From: Siphonodentalium dalli
Taxonomy: Eukaryota > Mollusca > Scaphopoda > Gadilida > Siphonodentaliidae
Length of the DNA: 64,000 nt
Assembly: GCA_032622095.1 (NCBI GenBank)
Contig: CP136063.1
Span: 82,935,980 to 82,999,979 of the forward strand
Direction: 5' to 3'
This document shows, in pieces, positions 22,351-32,823 of this stretch; within the stretch, counting starts at the first letter, position 1, and each line of letters opens with the position of its first letter. Under the pieces are notes generated by a model. The model was not told the DNA's origin, searched no databases, and saw only the letters and a list, made by a program, of their open reading frames with translations. The position numbers and the translations under genes are program-made.

Positions 22351-23246
22351 CGTAGTTGTCATGGTCGAACCCGGGGCGTTGCCAAATAGTTGACATTGTT
22401 ACTGCATTTCTGTGTCGAGTTTAATCGAATATTGCGTCAATTGCAGTACAAATTTGACAAATCCTACATTTATGCTTATCAAAGCTTACGTTGGATGTTA
22501 ATTCGGTTCACAGCTCTGATGAATCCTCATTCCCAGAGCCAATTGTGACTCGTAAAATTGTTTTTTCTACTAATAAGTAATATAGGACCAACATAATAGT
22601 GTTGGGATGTTGGAATATATTAACAGCACATGATGTCCTAAATATGTTGAGAAAGGTTCAAAGGTTGCATTTGATTGTTTATAGGTGACTTTAGGGTGTA
22701 CTTGATTTTTGGCTCACATGTAGAAGCCATGCATTGCCGATACAATTCGGCATTTAGTTTGAACGTTAACAAATCGATGTTAGTCTTAATAAACTGGGAT
22801 ATTCTATATGTAATCTAACATGAAAGTTAGATTATTATACATCATTATGACCATAAGATGTCACTCTTTCCGATATATATAGCATCATGTATTGACTTGT
22901 TACAATGTAGGTAAAATCGAGTAAAATAGCCAACCATTCCTGCCACCAAGTCTGGGCATAAACCCTGTCATAGAAATGGTATCGGGAAATAACTGGAAGT
23001 TGTCAGGCGCTGTTCCAAGTAACCCCATGGAACGTACGCATGGAACAGCATGGAATGTATTTGATCACCAGAAATGTCTATATAAAGCACTTTTTGCAGT
23101 ATATTTTAAATCTTTTAGTGAATTGAATTACAATTGAAATAAACGTACACTGATTCGTTGCATATTCAGGGATTCAAGTATAAAAATGAACTGTTTTCAT
23201 ATCTCGAGTCCCCGAATATCCAACTCAGCAAAGTACGTTTATCACC
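22351..23246. repeat. Repeat-derived sequence, partly an inverted copy of 15230-15330
   Basis: 22790-22930 is the reverse complement of 15240-15340 (shared TCATTATGACCATAAGATG and the ATTTACTCG-type end). The rest is unassigned, non-coding intronic sequence. Confidence 0.45.
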
Positions 23247-24167
23247 TACTCTCGGGATCCAAATAAACGTACCCGTACGCTAAATTGTTTTTTATCCAGT
23301 TTTCACACCCCTACGATGCTTATTCGGACCCCTACGTTTATTAATTTCTGGGGGTATAAAATTTACACCCTGTTGTCAATATCACGACCATGGATCACAG
23401 GACTTATTCTACAATTAAAATGTTTTTTTAACCCCAAAATCAGTTCCATAATCACAATTTATAATGAAAAACGATGTGCCTCGAAAATAGGCAACGCGAA
23501 ACCCCAAAAAAGCGCTAAAAGTTACCAGTTTGACTGAGTGTTTTCTGCATACAAATAAGTTCATGAGAAGCATTAAAGTATATTCCTTTAACATTGAGAT
23601 ATTTAAAGAACACAGTTTCATACTTTTTCTGTTTTAATGCATTATTTGGTGAGAGAAATGTAAAATAGATCGTAAAACTTCGAAAAAATCTATAGATCTA
23701 TGATCAAATTAGGCTTAATGTAAAATTGTAAACTGAGTATGACTCTGGACAAGAACACTACTAGTACACAAGTTTCAACCTAAATATATTAATCAATTGA
23801 ATTATACAGTGAGTGAGTTACTTGAGTTAACTATCACTCTTTGATTGATTGATTGATTTTATTGACAATGATAATAACACATCCATATATACAAAATGTA
23901 AATACAATAGATTCTGATATATAACTTAAAAGGAGCAAACACATAGTCATAGAATTGTACATAGTTTGTTCAGCTTCAGATATCCTTTTATTTGTGATGT
24001 TAAAAATGGGTTGTTTTGTGCAACACAACTAAAAATCATATTTAGAAAATAGCCTTAATTTTTCCGCCCCCTACTTTTATTCCGCCCCCTACTCTTATTT
24101 GATTCTGGGATATTTTCCACCCCCTATGTTTATTCCGCACCCTTCTTTTATTTGGATCCCGAGAGTA
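23247..24167. mobile_element. TA-flanked element with CTCTCGGGATCC termini
   Basis: TA-CTCTCGGGATCCAAATAA...TTATTTGGATCCCGAGAG-TA, 921 bp. TA at both edges suggests a mariner/Tc1-type target. Subterminal arrays are AATAAACGTACCC on the left and TTTATTCCGCCCCCTAC repeats on the right. The same right end recurs alone at 59385-59487. No transposase frame. Confidence 0.7.
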
Positions 24168-24201
24168 AATGTACTAATTTTATAACTGATTGCATGCAAT
24201 T

Positions 24202-24382
24202 TACAGTAATGCCCTAAATAATCGACTCCTTAACCACAGCAGAATTATGGGTAATTTTTCAGGATTTAGTCAGAAAGAGAGCTTTCCGATGAATGGCAGC
24301 AAGCCATATTTCCAACTAAATCCTGAAAAATTACCCATAATTCTGTGTGGTTAAGGAGTCGATTATTTAGGGCATTACTGCA
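24202..24382. mobile_element. TA-type palindromic MITE just before the giant exon
   Basis: CAGTAATGCCCTAAATAATC...GATTATTTAGGGCATTACTG is almost one continuous hairpin (24204-24380). Other copies, some partial, are at 31860-32070, 41339-41642, 33510-33629 and 59781-59879. It ends 43 nt before the acceptor AG of exon 24424. Confidence 0.8.
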
Positions 24383-24423
24383 CTATTCTAAAAGTGACAG
24401 TTGTTTTCTTGTTTTTTTTTCAG

Positions 24424-27400
24424 AAATTTGGTCTCTTGTCACATCTCCAGCTACATGCCAAAGCTCACCACCATCGTCTGACATATCAGTGTTCGTGCTG
24501 TAAAGAGACATTCAGTGACATCAGTCAACTGAAGTCACACCAGCGGAAGAACCATCTATCTAAGTCATACGAGTGTGAGCAGTGTTCCAAATCATTCGTT
24601 CTACATCGGGACTTGACTGTCCATCTCTGGAAACAGCACAGGCTATGGTATCGTAAAAGGTCACATATTCTGAAGCGACACCGACGCATTGTTTGTAGAA
24701 TCAGTAAACATGAACTGTTAGCCGAGAGTTCAGGCCCATCGACATCAGCGGATGCTCTGAAAAGGGGTCGTCAACCTCGAAATGCGAGAATAAAAAATTC
24801 CAGAAAGAAAACACCAAAAGATCAACAACTTGAGCCAACGACACAGTGTCGGATAATTTCTCCTACAAAATTAGTTATCGCAAAATTTAGTAGCAGTAAG
24901 CGAAAGTCCGTTAAAAAGGTGATAGACATGGCCAGCTATGACAAGAAACTAATTCCTGAAAAGCTGCCTGCATTTGAGTGCCACATTGATCCATCACAGA
25001 CAAAGATTTGCTTGCGTCCTGTTACAACGCACTCTGTTAAAAACGAGAATAAGCTATTACCTCAAGGAAAGAAATCAAGAGTCAGTACAGAATCGGGAGT
25101 AGATGCATTTGATTCGTCGGAAACATCGACGCCTGAGCACAGTTCAGCAGTCGATGCACACACTTCAGATTCCGGTGTTGAATGTAACCTGGTGACATGC
25201 AAGAAGCTGGAATATAAGTGCAAAGAGAAAACAATCGATGAGAATTGCAATAAGGATAACAGCGGGAATCATAATGATGTCGTGGAAATTCCAAAAGATG
25301 AAATGTGCGACAAGTGGCTTATGCAACACGAATTGTTTAATGATGAGACGAAAAGTCGGAAATCTGCTGCGGTAACTCCCGAGTCTAACGCTGAACATGA
25401 TACTTGCGAGAAATCTGTGATTGACCCTATAATCCCAGCTGAGACGGCAGCGACAGTGATGACTGTTGGCGTGAAAGAGAACACAAGTTCAGCAGTGATC
25501 TATGAGGAATCAAAAATAGAAAACGAAACGGACGATGATGTGGAGTTGATTGAGTTTATTCCTGGGAACTTATCCGCAGATGTGATTGAAAGAACTGATA
25601 TGAAAAGATCTTTGGAGACTGCTGCAGTGGATATAAACTCTAAGCATTCCAATATGACTTTGATGGAGTTGCCACATAATAAACAGAGCTGTGAACCGGA
25701 TTCTCCTGCTAGTGCTTGTTCTGACATAGAAATGGTTTCATTAGAGTCAGATAACGGAAATAAGAATTCAACTCCATTAGATGAAGATTCAAAATCAATT
25801 AATGAGGGTGGATGTTTCAAGGATGTTATGATGACTAAAGAAAAAAGTGAAGCAGTTTTCAAAAACAATACAGATATCGACCATGACAGTTTATCTATGG
25901 ATTCTAAGAGTGTTGATGTGGTGCATGTACCATCTGTTGATCAGGGTAACGAGAAATACCCTAAAGTAATTTGTGATGACTCAGATTTCAACTATTTGAA
26001 GGAAAATAACTGTATTGAGAAACCAAAACCAACTTCAAACTTTGTGAGTGCATTCATGAATTTCGTTATGGAGAAGAAATCAGAAGATGACAAGATTCTC
26101 ACTGCTGTTAACAAAGGTCATCGTCGGAAGTCAGACACAATTCTAGTGGAACTATCAGATAGATTTAGTGACTCAAATGATTCTTTCACTAGCATCAGCG
26201 AAAAGAAGAGGGGGCGAAAGAAACGGAAAGATAATGCAGGTCGTAAACCATCAACACGAAAGCAGTCAGGAATACAGAAAGACTCTGACGCTGAGATAGA
26301 CGCTGGGATAGATGATCCCGGTCAAGGTCAGCAAAGGAGGTCGCGAAGAAGTGTATGTCGTCAAAGAAAACCCAGAAGACAAAGTACTGATTTGAATGAT
26401 GAGGAAGATCAGGAGACTTCATGTGAGTTGTCAGAAGGCCAGCCAAGGAAAATATTGCGATGTCGGCGGCCTTCTAGAAAGGAGAAAGATGTTGTGAATC
26501 GAGAGGAAATTATGGACACCCAATCGAAAAGACTCAAAAATAAAGGTTCTATCCAAGAAGATACATTGGCTAAAACATCTGAAAGTTTGGAAGATTCCGA
26601 TGTCAGACATGATAAGACAGAGTGTAAATCGATAGATGAAGCCAATGTAGGCCCGAGAAAGAGAGGCAGGCCACGAAAAATAGTCAAACAATCTGATTCC
26701 AATGAAAACACTTCTTATGGCGCAAATATGCAAACATCAAGTGTGAAACAAAACAAAACTGAAATCAAAATGTGTGTGGAAACCGAAAAATCAAGCTTCG
26801 AGACAGAGAATAAAAAAGTGAAAGAAAAAGCAAGTGGAGGAAGTGAACAAATGAGTAAAGAAACTGAAAAAAAATGTGATGAACTGGAAGAAACAAGTGT
26901 AGACATTGAAAAAGCAAGTGTAGCAATGGAGAACAGAAATGTAGAAGAAGAAAAAGCAAGTACAGAAACTGAAACAACAAGTGATAACAAAGAAAAGAAA
27001 AATGTAAAGACAGAGGAATCAAGTGTAGAGATGAATGACAGAATGCTAGAAAAAGAAAAAATAAGAACTGAAACTGATAAAACAAGTGAAGACAAAGAAA
27101 AGAAAAATGTAAAGACAGAGAAATCAAATATAGTTATGGAGGAGAGAACGGTAGAAGAAGAAAAAACGAGAACAGAAACTGATAAAACAAGTGAAGATAA
27201 AGAAAAGAAAAATGTCAAGACAGAGAAATCAAGTGTAGAAATGGAAGATTCAAATGTCGGGGCTGTTTCCAATAAAGATCAAATTGAATGTAATGGTGAA
27301 GTAGTAAGTGCAATTTCACCAAGGACTGACACAAATTCAGACCATTCAGATGATAGTGCCAGCTATATGAGTGATACAGAAAACATTGTTTCACATAGGA

Positions 27401-30400
27401 CTCGTAGAAGTTCACTTCGTGCTGAAGAAAAAAATAATATTCGACACTCTGCTCGTCGCCGGAGAACTGTATCATACTGCCTCACTTCAGACGATGACTC
27501 GGAAGAAACTCCAGTGGAAAGTGACGCTGATGTGCCTATGTCCATTGGCACAAATGATAGTTGTAATTCCGATTCTGATTGGTGCAGCTCTCAAATGGAT
27601 GATGGATCAGAACTTTCCCAAGATGCTGATTCGGTTCCTGGCGATAATACTGAACATAAAACTGCTTCACCAAAAAAGGAAAAACGTTCTCGGAGGACGT
27701 CGAGAAAGAGATTCAGTGCTAAAAGTCATTGTCCGTGTTGCATGGGCGGATCATCACCAAAAAGAAAGCAAATTGTAAAACCAGCTTCGTGTTTTCAAAA
27801 AGGAAAGTACCGATACCCAACGCCAGCATTTGCCAAAGAGTTTGAAGAATTCATGAGAAAGGTGTTGATAGCCCGATGGTACATGCATAAGCTTTTCTGT
27901 GTCATCTTTCCACAGCTGCTGCCAACTTTGCGCCTCGTGAATCCAGAATCATCTGATTTTGATTTCATTGTTTGCGAAGTTGAGAAACATTTAAAAGCTG
28001 ATCAATCTCCAGATAGCTTGACTTTGTCATTCAATACTGCTGAATCTGTCAGTGATTTCATCTCAACGGAAGATAGTGCTGATAAATGTGCTGTGCATTC
28101 AAGGGCTACAGAATATTATTCAAGTGATGTCACATCAAGCTTATGTGTCGAAATACCAGACGACAGTAGCGGGCATAAGTCTAAGCTATCAGACATGGAG
28201 AAAATGTTAGAAATGTGTCTTAGTCAATATTCGTGTAATTCTTCTGGGAATGAGGATTCATCAGGATTATTAACAACTGTCACGTCTGCCAATATATGCT
28301 GTACAGACTCAAACCTGGTGGGCTCTTCTTGCAATCTAGTCAATGGAACGGCAGCTTTAAACCATTGTCATCCTTCACGGACAAATTCAGTATGTGACGA
28401 TCATCATCAAATCATTCACAACTCTCAAAGTGAGAGCTTGACATCAGAGATGGATATCTCTGGTGCTGCCCAGGATGAGATTCTTAGTGCCAATGACACA
28501 GATCACATGACTTCAGTGCAATATTCAACGTCGACCAATCCCATTCAGAGTGCTTGTTTTAGTTCAACCAACATGACACAACATCAGTTGACAACAGACT
28601 GTAAGGATAAAACTGATCAGAAAACTGTTTTGGATCAGCATGAAACTGCCGATAATTCAAACCTTTCGACTTCTAAAAGTTCAAAGTCTCTCAAGCATGA
28701 CAATATATTTGATATTTTTAATAGCTCTCCTACTCTAAGGTGTGAAGCAGATAATGACAAACCCAAGAACAAGAAACTTAACACAATTGTGCTGCCTGAA
28801 AATTCATTACCAAAAGGTATTCCACCATTGGCCAACAAAGATATATGTTCATCAGCATGTGCTTTGGCAAAAGACAGACAGTCTCCAGAAAAAATTATTC
28901 CAAATTCACCAAACAAGCAATCAAAGTCACGTATTGTTTTTGAGCGCATGAATGAGTTTTTAAGCTCCCGGTCAACATCAAACACAGATTGTTCACAAAA
29001 CGAGAAAATTGACAGTGCATCTGCCATGCCTAAACGCTCTTCATGTCCAGGAATATTTCAGATGTTAGAAAATTCTAATGGAAACGTGGAGAAAGAAAAA
29101 TTGGATAACCACAAGTGCTCTATGGACAAATCAGACTTGGACTACCAAAACACTAGTGTTCATTCTTGTCCGTCTTTCTCTGAGTCTAAGGATGAGAAGG
29201 CTAATGACGAGATTAAAGTTTCGATGAAAGAAAGCAGTCCGGGTGTATTTGAAAAAATGAACTCCCTGCTGACGTCAGCACCACCACCCCCAGCACCGAA
29301 GTCGAGCGAAAAGAAAACGGAGACTCATGCAAATACAATAGGTGAATCAATAAATGTTTTCGAGAAAATGAGAAAACTCTTCAGTTGTGATTCTGATAAA
29401 AAATGCAGCAGTTCTGAAACACTGGAGCAGCAGCCTATTGAAACAAACATTCCGCCTGTTGACTGTGTTTCATTAAATAGTATTGTTGTAGATGTCCTGC
29501 CCGGAACATTCTCAGTGTCATCATGTGATTCATTCTCTGATTCTGGCATCCCGTTAGGCTCCGAAGAGGAAGACGAGATGGATCTGAGTGACTTTGAGGA
29601 GCTAATGGAGCAAAATTCAAAACCGATGTTCTCTCATGCCGAAAATAAAGACAGCAATCAGTTGACAACAACATCAAATGGCAGCTGTATATTCATATCA
29701 TCTGATCAGGATGGTGCTATCGATGGACAAGGTACGGTGGGCTACCCAGGAGGCACTACAGAAGAGAAACCTGTATCCGAGACCAATCATGTGCATGACG
29801 AGTCAATAGTACGTCCAGCTTGTCAGATAGACGGCGATCAGTTAGGAAATTCAACTGGTCAGATTGTGTCTGAAAATAGTCAGTCGCATATGGAATCAGA
29901 TATAAATTCTGAAACTTTGCGACAAGACTTAATTGAACTTCCTGTGATACCGTTCAACAGTAGTTTGAATGCTGAAGGCTGTGAATCTGCATCAAAGATA
30001 GATAACTCTGCTGAGTCCATTCCAGGAATTCTGCTTCCTATCAGTACTGTTAGTGGTGATATGTGTGGAAATACGATCAATGGCGAAAAAGTGACAGAGA
30101 ATCTCGCCGACAGTGTCTCAGATAAAGTTGTTAACGACACGCCTCTTCAAGCTGATCCTGACCTAAATGACGTGTTTATCAATCCGTTCAAAGTGGGTAG
30201 CGATTTGCAAACTCATCCTGCCATAAGCGACCTGCCAAATGTGGAGAGTCAGGCATGGGGTGATAATACTCTAGATGCCAAAGTAGAAGAAGACAATTCT
30301 GTGAGCACCAAAGTGGGAGGCGATGCATCGTCAGATCGTCTTTCGCCAATAGTCGCTATTCCGGCCTCTTTTGTGCCAATGTGTCGTAACCCTTCTGCCT

Positions 30401-30582
30401 GCTGGGTGTCGATGAAGGCGCAGATCAGTTGTATTGTCGAGAAGCTATTCCCAGACTGTTCCTTACTGGATGAGGTCATCGATAACACTGATTGTTTTCA
30501 GTATTTATTTGAGTCTCTTGTCGATGCAAATACTGTGTGTACTTGCAGCTCTGAAGTTGATCAAATACAACAAATGGCATAA
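24424..30582 (+). CDS. Zinc-finger/AT-hook nuclear protein, giant terminal exon
   Basis: It encodes 2052 residues, giving about 2098 aa with the exon at 19803. The start of this exon completes finger 2 (H57, H61). Finger 3 (C69, C72, H85, H90) and finger 4 (C97, C100, H113, H118) follow. Then come long Ser/Glu/Lys-rich disordered regions, a basic nuclear-localisation-like block (~640-665) and an AT-hook KRGRPRK (~790-798). A Lys/Glu region of ~35-residue repeats spans ~826-988. A Cys-rich block HCPCCMGG (~1149) precedes a helical segment. Five FE(K/R)M-type motifs lie in the C-terminal half, and a distinct Cys/Trp-containing C-terminus ends the protein. Probably a chromatin-associated transcription factor; I do not recognise the orthologue. 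Stop TAA 30580-30582. Confidence 0.9.
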   Translation, partial: KFGLLSHLQLHAKAHHHRLTYQCSCCKETFSDISQLKSHQRKNHLSKSYECEQCSKSFVLHRDLTVHLWKQHRLWYRKRSHILKRHRRIVCRISKHELLAESSGPSTSADALKRGRQPRNARIKNSRKKTPKDQQLEPTTQCRIISPTKLVIAKFSSSKRKSVKKVIDMASYDKKLIPEKLPAFECHIDPSQTKICLRPVTTHSVKNENKLLPQGKKSRVSTESGVDAFDSSETSTPEHSSAVDAHTSDSGVECNLVTCKKLEYKCKEKTIDENCNKDNSGNHNDVVEIPKDEMCDKWLMQHELFNDETKSRKSAAVTPESNAEHDTCEKSVIDPIIPAETAATVMTVGVKENTSSAVIYEESKIENETDDDVELIEFIPGNLSADVIERTDMKRSLETAAVDINSKHSNMTLMELPHNKQSCEPDSPASACSDIEMVSLESDNGNKNSTPLDEDSKSINEGGCFKDVMMTKEKSEAVFKNNTDIDHDSLSMDSKSVDVVHVPSVDQGNEKYPKVICDDSDFNYLKENNCIEKPKPTSNFVSAFMNFVMEKKSEDDKILTAVNKGHRRKSDTILVELSDRFSDSNDSFTSISEKKRGRKKRKDNAGRKPSTRKQSGIQKDSDAEIDAGIDDPGQGQQRRSRRSVCRQRKPRRQSTDLNDEEDQETSCELSEGQPRKILRCRRPSRKEKDVVNREEIMDTQSKRLKNKGSIQEDTLAKTSESLEDSDVRHDKTECKSIDEANVGPRKRGRPRKIVKQSDSNENTSYGANMQTSSVKQNKTEIKMCVETEKSSFETENKKVKEKASGGSEQMSKETEKKCDELEETSVDIEKASVAMENRNVEEEKASTETETTSDNKEKKNVKTEESSVEMNDRMLEKEKIRTETDKTSEDKEKKNVKTEKSNIVMEERTVEEEKTRTETDKTSEDKEKKNVKTEKSSVEMEDSNVGAVSNKDQIECNGEVVSAISPRTDTNSDHSDDSASYMSDTENIVSHRTRRSSLRAEEKNNIRHSARRRRTVSYCLTSDDDSEETPVESDADVPMSIGTNDSCNSDSDWCSSQMDDGSELSQDADSVPGDNTEHKTASPKKEKRSRRTSRKRFSAKSHCPCCMGGSSPKRKQIVKPASCFQKGKYRYPTPAFAKEFEEFMRKVLIARWYMHKLFCVIFPQLLPTLRLVNPESSDFDFIVCEVEKHLKADQSPDSLTLSFNTAESVSDFISTEDSADKCAVHSRATEYYSSDVTSSLCVEIPDDSSGHKSKLSDMEKMLEMCLSQYSCNSSGNEDSSGLLTTVTSANICCTDSNLVGSSCNLVNGTAALNHCHPSRTNSVCDDHHQIIHNSQSESLTSEMDISGAAQDEILSANDTDHMTSVQYSTSTNPIQSACFSSTNMTQHQLTTDCKDKTDQKTVLDQHETADNSNLSTSKSSKSLKHDNIFDIFNSSPTLRCEADNDKPKNKKLNTIVLPENSLPKGIPPLANKDICSSACALAKDRQSPEKIIPNSPNKQSKSRIVFERMNEFLSSRSTSNTDCSQNEKIDSASAMPKRSSCPGIFQMLENSNGNVEKEKLDNHKCSMDKSDLDYQNTSVHSCPSFSESKDEKANDEIKVSMKESSPGVFEKMNSLLTSAPPPPAPKSSEKKTETHANTIGESINVFEKMRKLFSCDSDKKCSSSETLEQQPIETNIPPVDCVSLNSIVVDVLPGTFSVSSCDSFSDSGIPLGSEEEDEMDLSDFEELMEQNSKPMFSHAENKDSNQLTTTSNGSCIFISSDQDGAIDGQGTVGYPGGTTEEKPVSETNHVHDESIVRPACQIDGDQLGNSTGQIVSENSQSHMESDINSETLRQDLIELPVIPFNSSLNAEGCESASKIDNSAESIPGILLPISTVSGDMCGNTINGEKVTENLADSVSDKVVNDTPLQADPDLNDVFINPFKVGSDLQTHPAISDLPNVESQAWGDNTLDAKVEEDNSVSTKVGGDASSDRLSPIVAIPASFVPMCRNPSACWVSMKAQISCIVEKLFPDCSLLDEVIDNTDCFQYLFESLVDANTVCTCSSEVDQIQQMA
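26757..27250 (+). repeat. In-frame 105-bp coding repeat (35 aa)
   Basis: Units starting at about 26958, 27063 and 27168 encode variants of RTETDKTSEDKEKKNVKTEK; earlier units are more diverged. The period is exactly 105 bp. The repeat is Lys/Glu/Thr-rich, likely disordered or coiled, and prone to length variation. Confidence 0.8.
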
Positions 30583-30900
30583 TGAATACTTCAGACTTTA
30601 AGATGCATTCAGGGTTCCAGACCTCCAGTCAAGCCTTGAAATAGTGTGTATCATTTGCAGAATGAGGTTCCCAGAGGGTGAATTTGGTGATGCTAGCCCG
30701 CTATGCGTGGTAGCAATGTAGCATCACTAAATTCACCCTCTGGGGACCTCATTCTGCAAATGACAGGCACACTATTTCAAGGCTTGCCTCCAGTTAAAAC
30801 AACAACATGAAACATCTTAATTTAACATCATTTTCTACTTTGTTTTGTTGACAACAAAATATGACGTAAAACAGGACCAATAAATACCAAAGAATATCTT
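30583..30900 (+). other. 3'UTR of the zinc-finger gene with poly(A) signal
   Basis: AATAAA at 30879-30884 lies about 300 nt after the stop. The segment includes a 157-bp hairpin MITE (30630-30786). The cleavage site is inferred, not seen. Confidence 0.6.
30630..30786. mobile_element. hAT-like hairpin MITE in the 3'UTR, exact 8-bp TSD
   Basis: CAAGCCTTGAAATAGTGTG...CACACTATTTCAAGGCTTG, 157 bp, nearly fully palindromic. The identical 8-mer CCTCCAGT flanks it (30622-30629, 30787-30794). The core GAATGAGG(T)CCCCAGAGGG recurs at 32165-32603, 36256-36700, 37399-37807 and ~42970-43205. Confidence 0.85.
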
Positions 30901-31294
30901 TTTCTTTTTTTTATTTAATTAATGAAAATAATTTTTGGTGTCCCTCTAAAACATCGAAAACTATCGAAAATCTATGAAATGAAGCATAGAAAATTCAATA
31001 TCGAACACAATAGCGTCACTTTTTTCCCAAATAAGTTATTTTATACAATGATCCAAAACGAAGTATAATAGGTTTCATAAAAATTGGTCTGGAATCCTGA
31101 ATATATCTTTAACCCTTTCTATACTAAATACTCGTTGAGCAGTATTTCCCTTAGGAAATGTTCAGATAATAAGTTCAATAAATGTGAACTTAAAAATATC
31201 TAAACATTTCCCACCAACTAATATAAATCTATCTGCAATTTTATTATCTTTTCATCTGTCCGACTTCTGCTTTTATTACCTGAACATCTCCAAA

Positions 31295-31800
31295 CAGGGT
31301 TCGCGCTGCCACTTGCCAAAAATAATTCACATTTGGCAAAAATAATTCACATTTGGCAAAAGTTTTGGCAAGTCACTTTTAATTCGTCAAGAAATTTGAA
31401 AATATTGGCGAATCAAAAAATGCCATTCATTTCAGGAAACTATCACAATATAATAATATTAGTGGTGTTTTATAAGGTCTAGGAAAAGTTAACACCTTTA
31501 TTAAGATGCAGTTTATCTGATAGCATTAGTATTGATGGGTGAAGGATTACCAGTATTTGGTGTGGTGGTGGTGTTTACATAGCTAATCCTATTGTAATGT
31601 ACCCTTCTGATGAAGCAACCCTTTTACAATTTTATTGTTCGGTTTATTGTTGTATGATAAACCACACAATAAGACTCAATTTTGCAGAAAATGATACAAT
31701 CAGGGATAGCATTTGGCAAATTCTAAAAGAATTTGGCAAAAAATATTTTCATTTGGCAAATTATTTGGCAAAAGTAAATTTTGGTCCAGCGCGGACCCTG
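31295..31800. mobile_element. hAT-like element, exact 8-bp TSD TCTCCAAA
   Basis: The ends CAGGGTTCGCGCTG and CAGCGCGGACCCTG are imperfect inverted termini. TCTCCAAA flanks both sides (31287-31294, 31801-31808). Arrays of ATTTGGCAAAA line both subterminal regions. No transposase. Confidence 0.85.
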
Positions 31801-31859
31801 TCTCCAAAGGAATGATAAACCATTCCAACGATTTCTTTTATTACTGATTGGGAGAATTA

Positions 31860-32070
31860 CAGTAATGCCCTAAATAATCGACTCCTTAACCAGAGCAGAA
31901 TTATGGGTAATTTTTCAGGATTTAGTAGGAAATGGCTTTTTGCCATTCATCAGAAAGCTCTCACTGAAAGCTTTCCGATGAATGGAAACAAGCCATATTT
32001 CCGACTAAATCCTGAAAAATTACCCATAGTTCTGCTGTGGTTAAGGAGTTGATTATTTAGGACATTACTG
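31860..32070. mobile_element. TA-type palindromic MITE nested in class A MITE
   Basis: CAGTAATGCCC...GGACATTACTG is flanked by TA on both sides (31858-31859, 32071-32072). Removing it restores TTTAGTATAGAAAGGGTTAA of the host MITE. Confidence 0.8.
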
Positions 32071-32164
32071 TAGTATAGAAAGGGTTAATGGGCAGGTCTG
32101 GCTTAAATTGGTATAAATTAGTATCGCATACCATTGTGAAACTTATTTCCAAGTACATTCCATA

Positions 32165-32603
32165 CAAGTCTGAGTTTATTGTGCCTGCCATTTGCAGAAT
32201 GAGGTCCCCAGAGGGTGAATTTAATGATGCTATCACCAAATTCACCCTCTGGGGACCTCATTCTGCATGGCCCAATCTGCTATTGGGAGACATAGACTCA
32301 GATTGAATTTCCTGAATGGTGAATATTGTGATGTACACCCATTGGGAACCTCGATTATGCATTTTATCTTCTGCAAATTAGGGGATATAGAAACTTAATT
32401 AACTTTAGGGAAAAAGTAACTAAAAACAATGTTAATTTGAGACTACATGTATATAGTTACTTTCCAGATGATGCGGCCTGAGCAGAATGAGGTCCCCAGA
32501 GGGTGAATTTGGTTATTCTAGCCCACTGCGGGATAGCATCACTAAATTCACCCTCTGGGGACCTCATTCTCTGCAAATGACAGAAACACTATAATCAGAC
32601 TTG
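32165..32603. mobile_element. hAT-like composite MITE, exact 8-bp TSD ATTCCATA
   Basis: CAAGTCTGAGTTTATTGTG...CACTATAATCAGACTTG. ATTCCATA flanks it at 32157-32164 and 32604-32611. It contains two GAATGAGGTCCCCAGAGGG hairpins separated by a linker with GGTGAATATTGTGATGTACA. Confidence 0.85.
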
Positions 32604-32823
32604 ATTCCATATGCCCATTGAGCTGGTAAGGGATACATGCAGGTTGCGTAACAATAATATTCATTTTGTTTATTCAAGAATTAACTCTTGTCTGGATTAG
32701 GTTTATGAGTTACAACCGAAAAAATTTATGACAAATTTACTGTTACACTCATATCATTTTCTTGAATATGCATAGACATAATTGGGGTGGGGTGTATGAA
32801 ATATCAAATGCAAAAAAACATTC

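Larger units (their letters stand above)
19942..24423 (+). other. Phase-0 intron of the zinc-finger gene
   Basis: GT (19942) to AG (24423), 4482 nt. It is filled with repeats: a paralogous 'GTTTTAAAATTTGGTATATG' array holding a TTAA MITE, a GCCATCTTGG-type array, a TA-flanked element (23247-24167) and a TA-type MITE ending 43 nt before the exon. Confidence 0.85.
31109..32088. mobile_element. piggyBac-like MITE (class A) carrying two nested insertions
   Basis: TTAA-CCCTTTCTATACTAAATAC opens the element and TAGTATAGAAAGGG-TTAA closes it. Interrupting it are a hAT-like MITE (31295-31800) and a TA-type MITE (31860-32070), each with its own duplication. The class A element is therefore the oldest. 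Confidence 0.85.

Noticed and set aside
26715-27272. Minus-strand 185-codon frame rich in Ser/Phe/Leu
   Set aside because: Shadow of the Lys/Glu-rich repeat of the zinc-finger protein on the + strand.
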